Shown here: positions 35,913 through 45,768 of the stretch, in pieces | How positions within the stretch are numbered: position 1 is the first letter of the stretch | Layout of the letters: each line of letters begins with the position of its first letter | Assembly (NCBI RefSeq): GCF_042468235.1 | Contig: NZ_CP170386.1 | Location: 1,302,001-1,366,000, forward strand | Length of the DNA: 64,000 bases | Source: Lonepinella sp042468235 | Lineage (GTDB): Bacteria; Pseudomonadota; Gammaproteobacteria; Enterobacterales; Pasteurellaceae | Reading direction: 5' to 3' | The notes under the pieces: generated by a model | Seen by the model: only the letters and a program-made list of their open reading frames with translations | Told to the model about the DNA's origin: nothing | Databases searched by the model: none | Program-made: the position numbers and the translations under genes

Positions 35913-37622
35913 TTAAGTGCCTATCACTGCATAACTAATTTGTTCAATCAAGCGTTTATAAATATTACTACCATCACTCGGGTTTACTTTAATTTCAATC
36001 ACAGTGGTCTCTTTACGTGAATAAGCTTGTTTTAACACCGAACCTAAATCTGCCCATGTGTAAGGGCGTGCATATTTTAAATCAAACATGGAAGCCGCTT
36101 GAGCAAATTCTGCTTGATGTGGTAAACGATAGAATGCATTTTTAACATCTTGTTCTACTGGCAACATATCAAAAATGGCACCGCCATTATTATTAATAAT
36201 AAAAATCACCGTTGGCTGACTTACTTTTTTGAATAATGCCAATGAATTAATATCATACAAGGCTGACATATCACCTAATACAACTGCCACGGGTTGATGA
36301 CCACCAATCCCCACACCCACCGCTGTCGCTAATAAACCGTCAATACCACTGGCACCGCGGTTAGTATAAACCGGATAACTATCTGATAATTTGGCTAACG
36401 CATCTACTAATCGTACAAATAAACTGTTACCTAAAAACAACGCACAATTTTTCGGTAAAATGCGTTCAATATGATGTGCTAAAGATGCTTCGTTTAATCC
36501 ACCGCCCACTTGTTGTTCAATAAAACCGGCACAGAAGTTAGACAACGCCAAGGGTTCAAGTAACCAAGATTTTTGCCGTAATGCTGGATGAGCTCGTAAC
36601 CAATGATGTACTTTGGCATGAAAACGTATCTGTTGATGATGATGGGGATCCACACGTTCTATGCTTTCTTCTACCACCCAAAAAGCCCCCTTAAAACTGG
36701 CTAATAATTGGTTAATCCGCTTGCTCACAAAACGTGAACCAAATTGCACCACAATATCTGCATGTAATAATTTTTCTCGCACCGTTTTATTGGCTAACCA
36801 AATATCCGCATAAGGTAAACTCGGCTCTACATTGGATTGAACATCGGTTAACAAAATCCAACCTAGGCTATCCGCCCAGTTTTTCACACCCATAGCTTGT
36901 TTCTGCGGTAACTGTCCCACCACCACAATACCTTTTTTCGTCCGCCAATCGTCCCAATGTTCATGCATTATCACTTCTTGTTGCACATGTTGATGTTCCG
37001 ACCACGTTTTCGTTTGAAGCAACCAACGTTGAACCGGTGCTAACCAAGTATGGCTATCAATTTCACTCACTTGAGCGTCATACAGCGGCTCCGCAAAAGG
37101 TACATTAATATGCACCACACCCGCTTGTCCAGTTTGTTTATAACAGGCCTGATCCAAGGTTGAAACTAACCATTTCACCGCATAATCTTGACTTGGGCGT
37201 GGCAAATTGACCGTTGCAACAGGATAATGCGCAAACATATTGGCTTGTAAAATGGCTTGATTTGCACCGCACTCTAATAATTCATCAGGTCGATCGGCAG
37301 TTAATACAATTAAATTGACCGCACTTTGACGAGCTTCAATAATGGCTGGATATAAATTGGCAGCTGCCGTACCGGAGGTCACAATCACCGCAACCGGTGT
37401 TTGACTTGATTTCGCCAATCCGAGAGCAAAAAAGCCTAAACCACGTTCATCAAAATGCGTATGGCAAATGGCTTTACCGTTAGTTTGTAAACGTACTGCT
37501 TCTAAGGTTAAAGGGGTTGAACGCGACCCCGGGGCAATACAAAAATGTTGTACACCTTGACGAATCAGGCTTTCTAAAATCACTTTCGACCAACAACGGT
37601 TAAAGGTACTCACTGCTGACAT
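35913..37622 (-). CDS. menD: SEPHCHC synthase
   Basis: A thiamine diphosphate enzyme adding 2-oxoglutarate-derived semialdehyde to isochorismate in menaquinone synthesis. The 569 residues start with CIAPGSRSTPLTLEA. The ThDP/Mg region VLGDMSALYDINSL...VIFIINNNGGAIFDMLP is near residues 440-480. GGAG precedes the ATG. It is 36 bases downstream of menF, so the two form an operon separate from menH-menB-menC at 12-15 kb. Confidence 0.96.
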   Translation of the reverse strand: MSAVSTFNRCWSKVILESLIRQGVQHFCIAPGSRSTPLTLEAVRLQTNGKAICHTHFDERGLGFFALGLAKSSQTPVAVIVTSGTAAANLYPAIIEARQSAVNLIVLTADRPDELLECGANQAILQANMFAHYPVATVNLPRPSQDYAVKWLVSTLDQACYKQTGQAGVVHINVPFAEPLYDAQVSEIDSHTWLAPVQRWLLQTKTWSEHQHVQQEVIMHEHWDDWRTKKGIVVVGQLPQKQAMGVKNWADSLGWILLTDVQSNVEPSLPYADIWLANKTVREKLLHADIVVQFGSRFVSKRINQLLASFKGAFWVVEESIERVDPHHHQQIRFHAKVHHWLRAHPALRQKSWLLEPLALSNFCAGFIEQQVGGGLNEASLAHHIERILPKNCALFLGNSLFVRLVDALAKLSDSYPVYTNRGASGIDGLLATAVGVGIGGHQPVAVVLGDMSALYDINSLALFKKVSQPTVIFIINNNGGAIFDMLPVEQDVKNAFYRLPHQAEFAQAASMFDLKYARPYTWADLGSVLKQAYSRKETTVIEIKVNPSDGSNIYKRLIEQISYAVIGT

Positions 37623-37658
37623 ATTGCTCTCCGTTTTTAATATTTTGGGCTAATGCAT

Positions 37659-38942
37659 TTATTCAATGGTTAATAAGCTTAATAAACTTGATGCTTTACG
37701 TTCAATTTCTTTCCATTCTAACAGGGGAACCGAACCCTCCACAATGCCTGCACCAGCAAAAATACGAATTTTACTTTGTTCGCCTTGCTGTTCAATAAAA
37801 GCAGAACGAATAGCCACACAAAATTCTGCTTGCAATTTTCGCATAATACCTAACGTACCGGCATACCAACTGCGGTCAAAATTTTCAGTTTTTTGCAAAA
37901 ATTGCACCGCACTTTGCTGAGGTAAACCAGATACGGCAGCACTTGGATGAATGGTTTGCAAACAGACCCCATCCGCTACGTTATTTTTTAACTCCGCCTG
38001 AATACAACGGCGTAAATGTTGCACTTGACGTAACTGTTTCACTTCCACATCACATACTGCAATGTGATTCACATAAGGCTGTAGATTCTCGCAAATGCCT
38101 TGCACCACTAAGCGATTTTCGTGATCGTTTTTGCGATCGTTTAATAACCAGTCCGTCTGCTGTTGATTATATTGTGGATTATCGGTAATCGTCGCTGTAC
38201 CTGCCAAAGCTTCAGTTTGTATATGCTGACCTTGGCGGGTATATAAACGCTCAGGCGTTGATCCTACAAAGGCACATTCTGCTTGTTCTGCCAATAAAAA
38301 ATGATAACAGCCAGTATTTTGTTGTTCACTCTCCGCTAAAAAATCTTTTGCATCAATAGGTTGGTCAGACAAAAATTCCGTTTGATTGGCCAGCACGACC
38401 TTACTCAAATGCCCTTGTTTAATCTCTGCCAACCCTTGTTCAATCCAGTTAGTCCAGACTTCAGTATTCGCCTTTTGTCCGATTTTATGTACCACTTGCT
38501 TAACCGATTGAAGTGCGGTGAATTTTTCTAAAGTTTTTGCGGCTTGTAAACAGGCGTGCTGTTCTGTGGCAAAGTCCTGCTGATTATCAAAGTAGATCGT
38601 CACATGCAAGATATTATCGACATTTTCTAATAATAACCTTGGCAACCAAAATTTGGCTTGTTTACTAAAGGTCAATCCACCGACAAGGGGCAAGTCTTGC
38701 TGTTGTACAAACTGTTGAGCCATCTTTTCATCAGAAAATAACCGCACTCTGCCTAGACTCGCAATAGTGATAGATTCATCACGATAATTTAAGTAAAATT
38801 GCGGATACATTTCTTGTGCTTTCAGCCATGCCAATAGTTCCACAGTGAGCCGCATTTCAGATTTAAAATACGTAATCGTAGAAAGTGCAGATAATTTATG
38901 GGCTTGAATTTGTTTAATCAAGCCTGAACACAGGTTTTCCAT
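37659..38942 (-). CDS. menF: Isochorismate synthase MenF
   Basis: Converts chorismate to isochorismate, opening the menaquinone branch. The 427-residue chorismate-binding enzyme has FVGSTPERL, ALAGTATI and a C-terminal VRQ..HLRRCI, HPSAAVSGLP and KIRIFAGAGIVEGS series characteristic of this family. An uptake signal lies near 38515. Followed by menD. Confidence 0.94.
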   Translation of the reverse strand: MENLCSGLIKQIQAHKLSALSTITYFKSEMRLTVELLAWLKAQEMYPQFYLNYRDESITIASLGRVRLFSDEKMAQQFVQQQDLPLVGGLTFSKQAKFWLPRLLLENVDNILHVTIYFDNQQDFATEQHACLQAAKTLEKFTALQSVKQVVHKIGQKANTEVWTNWIEQGLAEIKQGHLSKVVLANQTEFLSDQPIDAKDFLAESEQQNTGCYHFLLAEQAECAFVGSTPERLYTRQGQHIQTEALAGTATITDNPQYNQQQTDWLLNDRKNDHENRLVVQGICENLQPYVNHIAVCDVEVKQLRQVQHLRRCIQAELKNNVADGVCLQTIHPSAAVSGLPQQSAVQFLQKTENFDRSWYAGTLGIMRKLQAEFCVAIRSAFIEQQGEQSKIRIFAGAGIVEGSVPLLEWKEIERKASSLLSLLTIE

Positions 38943-39087
38943 TAAATTTTATTTAAAAATAGTCGTTAAAATAGCGCTTATTCTACCGCAAATAAAAAAA
39001 ATTTTTTAGTAAATCTTTTTTTCTGTTGAAAATCGGGGTAAAGTGCGATTAGTTTTTGTTATTTTTTCAGCAATCTAAGGACATATT

Positions 39088-40302
39088 ATGGAATTCTTTC
39101 CTAAATCAGATAAATTAGAACATGTCTGCTATGATATTCGTGGACCGGTTCATCAAGAAGCACTTCGTTTAGAAGAAGAAGGCAATAAAATTTTAAAACT
39201 CAATATTGGTAACCCTGCTCCTTTCGGTTTTGAAGCTCCCGACGAAGTATTAGTGGATATTTTACGCAATCTTCCATCTGCCCAAGGTTATTGTGATTCC
39301 AAAGGGATTTACTCCGCCCGTAAAGCTATTGTGCAATATTATCAATCAAAACATATTTTAGGGGCAACGGTGAATGATGTGTATATCGGCAATGGTGTTT
39401 CTGAACTGATTACCATGTCATTGCAAGCCTTGTTGAATAATGGCGATGAAGTATTAATTCCAATGCCTGATTATCCACTTTGGACAGCAGCAGCCACGTT
39501 GGCAGGCGGTAAAGCGGTGCATTATATGTGTGATGAATCCTCTGATTGGTTCCCTGATTTAGAAGATATTAAAAGCAAAATTACATCTCGCACCAAAGCT
39601 ATCGTGGTAATTAATCCAAACAACCCAACGGGTGCAGTATATAGTAAAGAAGTGCTTGAACAAATCGTGGAAATCGCTCGTCAACACGGCTTAATCATTT
39701 TCGCCGATGAAATTTACGACAAAATTTTATATGACAATGCGGTTCATCATCACATTGCCGCCCTTGCACCAGATTTATTAACCATTACCTTTAACGGCTT
39801 ATCTAAAGCCTATCGAGTGGCAGGTTTCCGTCAAGGTTGGATGATTTTAAATGGTCCGAAAAAACACGCTAAAGGTTACATTGAAGGCTTGGATATGCTG
39901 GCTTCTATGCGTTTATGTGCCAATCACCCAATGCAACATGCGATTCAAACCGCTCTCGGCGGTTATCAAAGCATTAATGAATATATTTTGCCGGGTGGAC
40001 GTTTATTGGAACAACGCAACCGTGCTTATGAATTGATTAACCAAATTTCGGGTGTCAGTTGTGTAAAGCCGAACGGTGCCATGTATATGTTCCCGAAAAT
40101 CGACATCAAAAAATTCAATATTTATGATGATGAGAAAATGGTGTTAGATTTGTTGCGTCAGGAAAAAGTATTATTGGTACACGGTCGTGGTTTCAACTGG
40201 CATGCCCCTGATCATTTCCGTATTGTGACACTTCCACATGTTTCCACCTTAGAAGATGCGTTAAGTAAATTCGCACGTTTTTTGGAAAATTATCGGCAAT
40301 AA
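39088..40302 (+). CDS. alaA: Glutamate-pyruvate aminotransferase AlaA
   Basis: A 404-residue class I PLP aminotransferase that makes alanine from pyruvate and glutamate. KLNIGNPAPFGFEAPDE and the PLP lysine motif GLSKAYRVAGFRQGW are present; NPNNPTGAVY precedes it. Length and N-terminal sequence match E. coli AlaA (405). AAGGA precedes the ATG. It is divergent from menF. Confidence 0.95.
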   Translation: MEFFPKSDKLEHVCYDIRGPVHQEALRLEEEGNKILKLNIGNPAPFGFEAPDEVLVDILRNLPSAQGYCDSKGIYSARKAIVQYYQSKHILGATVNDVYIGNGVSELITMSLQALLNNGDEVLIPMPDYPLWTAAATLAGGKAVHYMCDESSDWFPDLEDIKSKITSRTKAIVVINPNNPTGAVYSKEVLEQIVEIARQHGLIIFADEIYDKILYDNAVHHHIAALAPDLLTITFNGLSKAYRVAGFRQGWMILNGPKKHAKGYIEGLDMLASMRLCANHPMQHAIQTALGGYQSINEYILPGGRLLEQRNRAYELINQISGVSCVKPNGAMYMFPKIDIKKFNIYDDEKMVLDLLRQEKVLLVHGRGFNWHAPDHFRIVTLPHVSTLEDALSKFARFLENYRQ

Positions 40303-40312
40303 GTGACTTTTT

Positions 40313-40333
40313 GCTCCCCTTTTTTAGGGGAGC
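40313..40333. terminator. Strong hairpin between convergent alaA and proC
   Basis: GCTCCCCT pairs with AGGGGAGC around TTTTT. No T-run follows on either strand, so termination efficiency is uncertain. Confidence 0.4.
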
Positions 40334-40343
40334 GAGCGTTATT

Positions 40344-41159
40344 CTAAAACAACTTCTCCATTTCTTTTGAGCGCTCAACACAAGCCAACATCGCCTGTTC
40401 CACAATCTGTCCTAACTGTTTCTCATCAAACACATTTAACGCTGCCGCCGTTGTTCCACCCTTTGATGTCACATTTTGTCTTAAAGTAGCTAATTCAACC
40501 GTTGGATTTTCCACCACCATGTTAGCGGCACCTAAAGCTGATTGTTGCACTAATAAACGAGCTTGTGATGCACTTAATCCCATTTTTAGCAACGCTTGCT
40601 GCATGGCTTCCATAAATAAGAAAAAATAGGCTGGACTGGAACCTGAGGCTGCAGTTACGGTATGCATATCGCTTTCATTATCGACCCAACAAGTTTGTCC
40701 TACCGCTTGTAATAGACGTTCAGCAAATTGTTTATATTCCATTGAAACATTCGCCCGAGCAAATAAGCCAGACATCCCCGTAGAAACTAATGCGGGTGTA
40801 TTTGGCATGACTCGTACAATGTTATCCGCATGGAATAAAAGTGCGGTGATTTTTTCCACTGAAATGGCTGCCATAATAGAAATCACTAATTTTTCAGAAA
40901 AATCCACCGCACTTAATGCGGAGCAAACGTCACTTGCCACTTGAGGTTTAACCGCTAATACCATGACATCGCTCTTTTCTACTGTGGTTTGGTTATCGGT
41001 CGAAAATAACACTTTTTTTTCTGTAAATAACGATCGTTTATCTTCATTAGGATCACACACCGTAATCAAGTTAGCAGGATAGCCAGTTTTCAATAAACCA
41101 AACACTATAGCTTGTGCCATATTGCCGCCACCGATAAAACAAATAGATTTTTGTTGCAT
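40344..41159 (-). CDS. proC: Pyrroline-5-carboxylate reductase
   Basis: Final enzyme of proline synthesis, 271 residues. The NADPH-binding CFIGGGNMAQAIVFGL, VMPNTPALVSTGM and the C-terminal TVTAASGSSPAYFFLFMEAM and TSKGGTTAAAL segments are family signatures. I start at 41159 (MQQKS), after AAGGAAAAA; the longer frame adds 16 unsupported residues. Two uptake signals lie inside. Confidence 0.96.
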   Translation of the reverse strand: MQQKSICFIGGGNMAQAIVFGLLKTGYPANLITVCDPNEDKRSLFTEKKVLFSTDNQTTVEKSDVMVLAVKPQVASDVCSALSAVDFSEKLVISIMAAISVEKITALLFHADNIVRVMPNTPALVSTGMSGLFARANVSMEYKQFAERLLQAVGQTCWVDNESDMHTVTAASGSSPAYFFLFMEAMQQALLKMGLSASQARLLVQQSALGAANMVVENPTVELATLRQNVTSKGGTTAAALNVFDEKQLGQIVEQAMLACVERSKEMEKLF

Positions 41160-41243
41160 TGTTTTTCCTTTTCGTTCGTGATGATAGATAAGATTATAAT
41201 CAAACAAAAAAGAATTTTCCCATTTATTTTATTTCTCGCATAA

Positions 41244-41261
41244 AATGCGAAATATTTCATT
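41244..41261. promoter_or_regulatory. 18-bp palindrome between proC and arcB
   Basis: AATGCGAAATATTTCATT is a near-perfect palindrome (one pair off) in the divergent gap. One half resembles an ArgR half-site (TTTCA), the other is degenerate. Regulation of arcB by ArgR or another factor is only a possibility. The remaining gap holds no clear FNR box. Confidence 0.3.
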
Positions 41262-41399
41262 TTTTCTCTTATTTTATTGCAAATCTTTACAATAGTTTTG
41301 CTAAAATTGCAGCAAATTTAATTTATTACGCTTTACAATAAAATTGAAATCAAAAGTAGATACTTTTGAATTATATCACTTATCTATAGGAGAAATATT

Positions 41400-42404
41400 A
41401 TGGCTTTTAATATCAAAAACAGACACTTACTCAGTCTTGTTAATCATTCTGAACGTGAAATTCGTTATTTGCTTGATCTTTCTCGTGATTTAAAACGGGC
41501 GAAATACGCAGGCACTGAACAACAAAAGCTGAAAGGTAAAAATATTGCATTAATTTTTGAAAAAACATCAACACGTACACGTTGTGCCTTTGAAGTCGCT
41601 GCCTATGACCAAGGGGCAAATGTTACTTATATCGATCCAAATTCTTCCCAAATCGGACACAAAGAAAGCATGAAAGACACCGCTCGGGTATTGGGGCGTA
41701 TGTATGATGCAATTGAATATCGTGGTTTTAAACAAAGTATTGTTAATGAATTGGCTGAATATGCGGGTGTGCCTGTCTTTAATGGACTAACCGATGAATT
41801 TCACCCAACCCAAATGCTTGCTGATGTGTTGACCATGATTGAACATTGTGACAAACCATTAAATCAAATTAGCTATGTTTATATCGGTGATGCACGTAAT
41901 AATATGGGGAATTCTCTATTATTAATTGGGGCGAAATTAGGTATGGACGTACGTATTTGTGGTCCGAAAGAACTCTTGCCTGAAGCAGAACTAGTGGCAA
42001 TGTGCGAAAAATTTGCCCAACAAAGTGGAGCAAGAATTACCGTGACAGACGATATTGATCGTGCGGTGAAAGGGGTAGATTTTGTCCATACCGATGTGTG
42101 GGTATCAATGGGTGAACCTTTAGATAGTTGGGGTAAACGAATTGATTTGTTAATGCCTTATCAAGTCACGCCTGAATTAATGAAACGCTCTGGCAATCCT
42201 AAAGTGAAATTTATGCACTGTTTGCCTGCGTTCCATAACAGCGAAACAAAAGTTGGTAAACAAATTGCCGAAAAATACCCCGCACTAGCCAATGGTATTG
42301 AAGTGACTGAAGATGTATTTGAGTCACCAATGAATGTGGCATTTGAACAAGCGGAAAACCGTATGCACACCATTAAAGCTGTGATGGTTGCCAGCTTGGC
42401 TTAG
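41400..42404 (+). CDS. arcB: Ornithine carbamoyltransferase, catabolic type
   Basis: A 334-residue OTCase. Carbamoyl-phosphate loop STRTRCAFE, HPTQMLAD and HCLPAFHN mark it clearly. With arcC directly downstream it is likely the catabolic enzyme, splitting citrulline with phosphate to ornithine and carbamoyl phosphate; family sequence alone does not separate it from anabolic ArgF. AGGAG precedes the ATG. arcA (arginine deiminase) is absent from this cluster. Confidence 0.93.
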   Translation: MAFNIKNRHLLSLVNHSEREIRYLLDLSRDLKRAKYAGTEQQKLKGKNIALIFEKTSTRTRCAFEVAAYDQGANVTYIDPNSSQIGHKESMKDTARVLGRMYDAIEYRGFKQSIVNELAEYAGVPVFNGLTDEFHPTQMLADVLTMIEHCDKPLNQISYVYIGDARNNMGNSLLLIGAKLGMDVRICGPKELLPEAELVAMCEKFAQQSGARITVTDDIDRAVKGVDFVHTDVWVSMGEPLDSWGKRIDLLMPYQVTPELMKRSGNPKVKFMHCLPAFHNSETKVGKQIAEKYPALANGIEVTEDVFESPMNVAFEQAENRMHTIKAVMVASLA

Positions 42405-42412
42405 GAGGAAAT

Positions 42413-43342
42413 ATGCGAATTGTGATTGCTCTAGGGGGAAATGCGTTATTACGCCGTGGAGAGCCGTTGACCGCAGAAAACCAACGGCAAAATGTACGTA
42501 TTGCTTGTGAACAGATTGCTAAAATCTATCCCCATAATGAATTAATCATCGCTCATGGTAACGGTCCGCAAGTGGGTTTACTTGCCTTACAAGGGGCAGC
42601 TTATAAAGACGTGCCGACTTATCCGCTTGATGTGTTAGGGGCGGAATCGGTGGGGATGATTGGTTATATGATTCAACAGGAATTGGGTAATTTAGTACCA
42701 TTTGAGGTACCGTTTGCTACCATATTATCCCAAGTGGAAGTGGATAAAAATGATCCTGCGTTCCAACACCCGACTAAACCGATTGGTCCTGTTTATACCA
42801 AACACGAGGCTGAACGTTTGGCAAAAGAAAAAAATTGGACAATCGCTCAAGATGGCGATAAATATCGCCGTGTTGTGCCAAGCCCATTACCAAAACGTAT
42901 TTTTGAAATTCGCCCTGTAAAATGGTTATTAGAAAAAGGCAGTATTGTGATTTGTGCCGGTGGTGGCGGTATTCCAACCTATTATGATGAGCAAGGCTCA
43001 CTACATGGGGTGGAAGCGGTGATTGATAAAGATTTATGTTCTGCTTTGCTGGCAGAAAATATTGAAGCGGATTTATTTATCATTGCAACCGATGTTTCTG
43101 CTGTCTTCCTTAACTGGGGAAAACCCGATCAACAAGCGATTGCCCAAATTCACCCCGATGAACTCAGCAAACTACAGTTTGCTTCAGGTTCAATGGGACC
43201 AAAAGTGCAAGCGACAATAAACTTTGTTAATCACACTGGCAAAGATGCTGTGATTGGTTCGTTGTCTGACATTGTTGAGATCGTAAAAGGTACAGCTGGT
43301 ACTCGTATTAGCAAAAATACCAAACATACCACTTATTACTAA
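42413..43342 (+). CDS. arcC: Carbamate kinase
   Basis: Makes ATP from carbamoyl phosphate and ADP, completing the energy-yielding step. The 309-residue amino acid kinase begins VIALGGNALLRRGEPLTAE, then AHGNGPQVGLLALQ, CAGGGGIPTYY and GSMGPKVQATINFV. GGAGG lies in the 8-bp gap to arcB, so the genes are co-translated. Confidence 0.97.
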   Translation: MRIVIALGGNALLRRGEPLTAENQRQNVRIACEQIAKIYPHNELIIAHGNGPQVGLLALQGAAYKDVPTYPLDVLGAESVGMIGYMIQQELGNLVPFEVPFATILSQVEVDKNDPAFQHPTKPIGPVYTKHEAERLAKEKNWTIAQDGDKYRRVVPSPLPKRIFEIRPVKWLLEKGSIVICAGGGGIPTYYDEQGSLHGVEAVIDKDLCSALLAENIEADLFIIATDVSAVFLNWGKPDQQAIAQIHPDELSKLQFASGSMGPKVQATINFVNHTGKDAVIGSLSDIVEIVKGTAGTRISKNTKHTTYY

Positions 43343-43396
43343 TTACGCACTTGAGAATAGAGGCTAATTAGCCTCTATTCTGATAAGGAGTTTATT

Positions 43397-44917
43397 ATGA
43401 GTAGTACAAAAAAATTTAAATTTCCCACCGCATTTACCATACTTTTTATCATATTAATTATTGCCGTGGGACTCACTTGGATTGTTCCCGCAGGTTCATA
43501 TTCAAAACTAACCTACAATAGTACAACGCAACAATTTGTGGTGAAATCGCATCAACAAGAAGATCAATTTTTACCAGCTACACAAGAATCGCTTGAGCAA
43601 CTTAATGTAAAAATTAAACTAAATAATTTCCTTGAAGGCAAAATTAGAAAACCCATTGCTATTCCAGGTACATACAGACAGGTTGAACAACAACCCAAAA
43701 CGTTAAAAGATATTACTCTCAGTATGGTCAATGGGACGATTGAAGCCGCAGATGTGATGGTTTTTATCTTCGTACTGGGTGGTATGATTGGTGTAATCAA
43801 TCGCACAGGTTCTTTCAATGCAGGTTTGACTGCGTTGGCTAAACGAACCAAAGGCAATGAATTTTTGATTGTATTCAGTGTTTCCGTACTCATGCTTATC
43901 GGCGGCACAACCTGCGGTATTGAGGAAGAAGCGGTGGCATTCTATCCGATTCTCGTCCCTGTATTTATTGCATTGGGCTATGATGCAATCATCTGTGTAG
44001 GTGCAATATTCTTGGCTTCATCAATGGGAACTGCATTTTCTACCATTAATCCGTTCTCGGTGGTCATTGCTTCCAATGCGGCGGGTATTCAATTTACCGA
44101 AGGTATCAGTTTCCGCATACTGGGTCTTATTTTAGGCGGTATTTCGGTGATTACTTATCTTTATTGGTACAGTAAAAAAGTCAAAGCGGATCCAACTTTC
44201 TCTTATTGCTATGAAGAACGGGAAGAATTTGAACAACATTATTTAAGTTCTCATCAAGGTGATAACAATGAACTTGAATTCAACACGAAACGCAAAATTA
44301 TTCTGACACTATTCTGCCTTGCCTTTATTATTATGGTATGGGGAGTGATGTTTGGCGGCTGGTGGTTCCCACAAATGGCATCATCTTTCTTGGCAATCAC
44401 GATTATCATCATGTTCCTATCCCGTTTATCCGAAGATGAAGTGCTTAATGCGTTTACGACTGGTGCAGCGGATTTAGTGGCAGTATCCTTGATTATCGGC
44501 TTGGCTCGCGGGGTAAATTTAGTGCTTGACGAGGGCATGATTTCAGATACGATTTTGAACTACGCTTCCAACCTTGTAGCAGGTATGCCACCGACAATAT
44601 TCATCTTGGCACAATTAGTGGTATTTATCTTCTTGGGTTTGTTTGTACCGTCTTCTTCAGGTCTGGCTGTATTATCTATGCCGATTATGGCTCCGCTTGC
44701 CGATGCTGTCGGTATCCCACGCGATATAGTGGTATCCGCTTACAACTGGGGACAATACGCCATGCTCTTCTTAGCACCTACAGGATTGGTCTTGGTTACA
44801 TTACAAATGCTGCATATTCCATTCAATAAATGGGTCAGATTTGTCATGCCGATGATTGGAATGTTATTGCTGATAGGTTCTATTTTATTAGTGGTTCAAG
44901 TTTCATTATATGCTTGA
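43397..44917 (+). CDS. YfcC/ArcD-like basic amino-acid transporter
   Basis: A 506-residue membrane transporter of the C4-dicarboxylate anaerobic carrier-like (YfcC) superfamily, with an N-terminal helix, then a periplasmic loop to about residue 95, then about 11 helices. GGTTCGIEEEAVAFYPILVPVF and VPSSSGLAVLSMPIMAPLAD are family signatures. Its place after arcB-arcC suggests arginine, citrulline or ornithine exchange. AAGGAG precedes the ATG. Confidence 0.85.
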   Translation: MSSTKKFKFPTAFTILFIILIIAVGLTWIVPAGSYSKLTYNSTTQQFVVKSHQQEDQFLPATQESLEQLNVKIKLNNFLEGKIRKPIAIPGTYRQVEQQPKTLKDITLSMVNGTIEAADVMVFIFVLGGMIGVINRTGSFNAGLTALAKRTKGNEFLIVFSVSVLMLIGGTTCGIEEEAVAFYPILVPVFIALGYDAIICVGAIFLASSMGTAFSTINPFSVVIASNAAGIQFTEGISFRILGLILGGISVITYLYWYSKKVKADPTFSYCYEEREEFEQHYLSSHQGDNNELEFNTKRKIILTLFCLAFIIMVWGVMFGGWWFPQMASSFLAITIIIMFLSRLSEDEVLNAFTTGAADLVAVSLIIGLARGVNLVLDEGMISDTILNYASNLVAGMPPTIFILAQLVVFIFLGLFVPSSSGLAVLSMPIMAPLADAVGIPRDIVVSAYNWGQYAMLFLAPTGLVLVTLQMLHIPFNKWVRFVMPMIGMLLLIGSILLVVQVSLYA

Positions 44918-44933
44918 CCTAACGCACAATGAT

Positions 44934-44966
44934 AAAGCAGTTACCTTATCTAAGTAACTGCTTTTA
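44934..44966 (+). terminator. Terminator of the arcB-arcC-transporter operon
   Basis: AAAGCAGTTAC pairs with GTAACTGCTTT across a 9-base loop, with T continuing after the stem. Confidence 0.85.
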
Positions 44967-45043
44967 CTTAATTTATTTTTATTTACAAAAAATAAGGCGA
45001 CTTGTATCATGAGCTAGGTCACAAATAGATAAGGAAAATTAAA

Positions 45044-45529
45044 ATGCCAACCAAAATTCTTGATAATACTGATTTACGCATTTTAAGAGCGCTGCAACAA
45101 AATGGAAAACAACAAAATAACGAACTTGCTGAAACCGTTGGTCTATCTAGTTCTGCTTGTTTACGGCGGGTAAATTTACTTGAACAAAGTGGTGTCATTG
45201 ATAAATATGTGTGCCTACTTAACCCGAAAAAACTAAACCTTAATGTGACTATCTATATTCTAGGTTCATTCATTGAAGAAGATCTTAAATTAAAAGAACG
45301 CTTTATCTTTGAAATGCGGTTAATTCCACAAATTACCGAATGTCATTTTATGGCAGGCGATTATGATTTTATTTTAAAAATCCAAACCCATGATTTAGAT
45401 GAATTTTATAGTTTACAAAAACAATATCTAACCACGTCATTAGGTATTAAAAATCTAAAAACAGAAATTATTCTACAAACTGTAAAAAATACGACTGAAT
45501 TACCCCTTTCACCTTATTATCAAAAATAG
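45044..45529 (+). CDS. Lrp/AsnC-family transcriptional regulator
   Basis: A 161-residue regulator. The N-terminal helix-turn-helix includes LDNTDLRILRALQQNGKQQN and LSSSACLRRVNLLEQSGVI. The RAM domain at about 60-150 contains ECHFMAGDYDFILKI, the effector-binding core. Separate from the arc operon by a terminator, it may still regulate it given the context. AAGGAAAA precedes the ATG. Confidence 0.92.
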   Translation: MPTKILDNTDLRILRALQQNGKQQNNELAETVGLSSSACLRRVNLLEQSGVIDKYVCLLNPKKLNLNVTIYILGSFIEEDLKLKERFIFEMRLIPQITECHFMAGDYDFILKIQTHDLDEFYSLQKQYLTTSLGIKNLKTEIILQTVKNTTELPLSPYYQK

Positions 45530-45627
45530 CAAGAATTGGGATAATAACTCGTCTTGTATAATCACTCTTGATTATAGCAAAAAATATGTTACCATTATCA
45601 CCAAAGATTAGATTACACAAGCCAATT

Positions 45628-45768
45628 ATGTTTACCCTACACCTTATCAAACAAGCTCAAAAAGAAATTCTCAAAATGCCAGCCACATTAAGAGAATCGA
45701 CTTTTGAATCCCTTAAACAGCTTGAACTACAAGGCAATCAACTAAAAGAGCAACTCCATGCAAAATGA
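45628..45768 (+). pseudogene. Truncated RelE/HigB-type (Gp49-like) toxin remnant
   Basis: An open frame of 46 residues beginning MFTLHLIKQAQKEILKMPAT. It looks like the N-terminal third of a Gp49-like/HigB toxin: the alternating helix LRESTFESLKQLELQGNQLKE resembles their LxxLxxxGxxLRE region. The usual remaining 60-70 residues with the catalytic core are absent, as the frame stops inside the antitoxin start. The open frame extends 20 codons upstream without a ribosome site. I infer a deletion. Confidence 0.65.

Noticed and set aside
41208..41399. FNR box upstream of arcB
   Set aside because: TTGAAATCAA lacks the required 4-base spacing.
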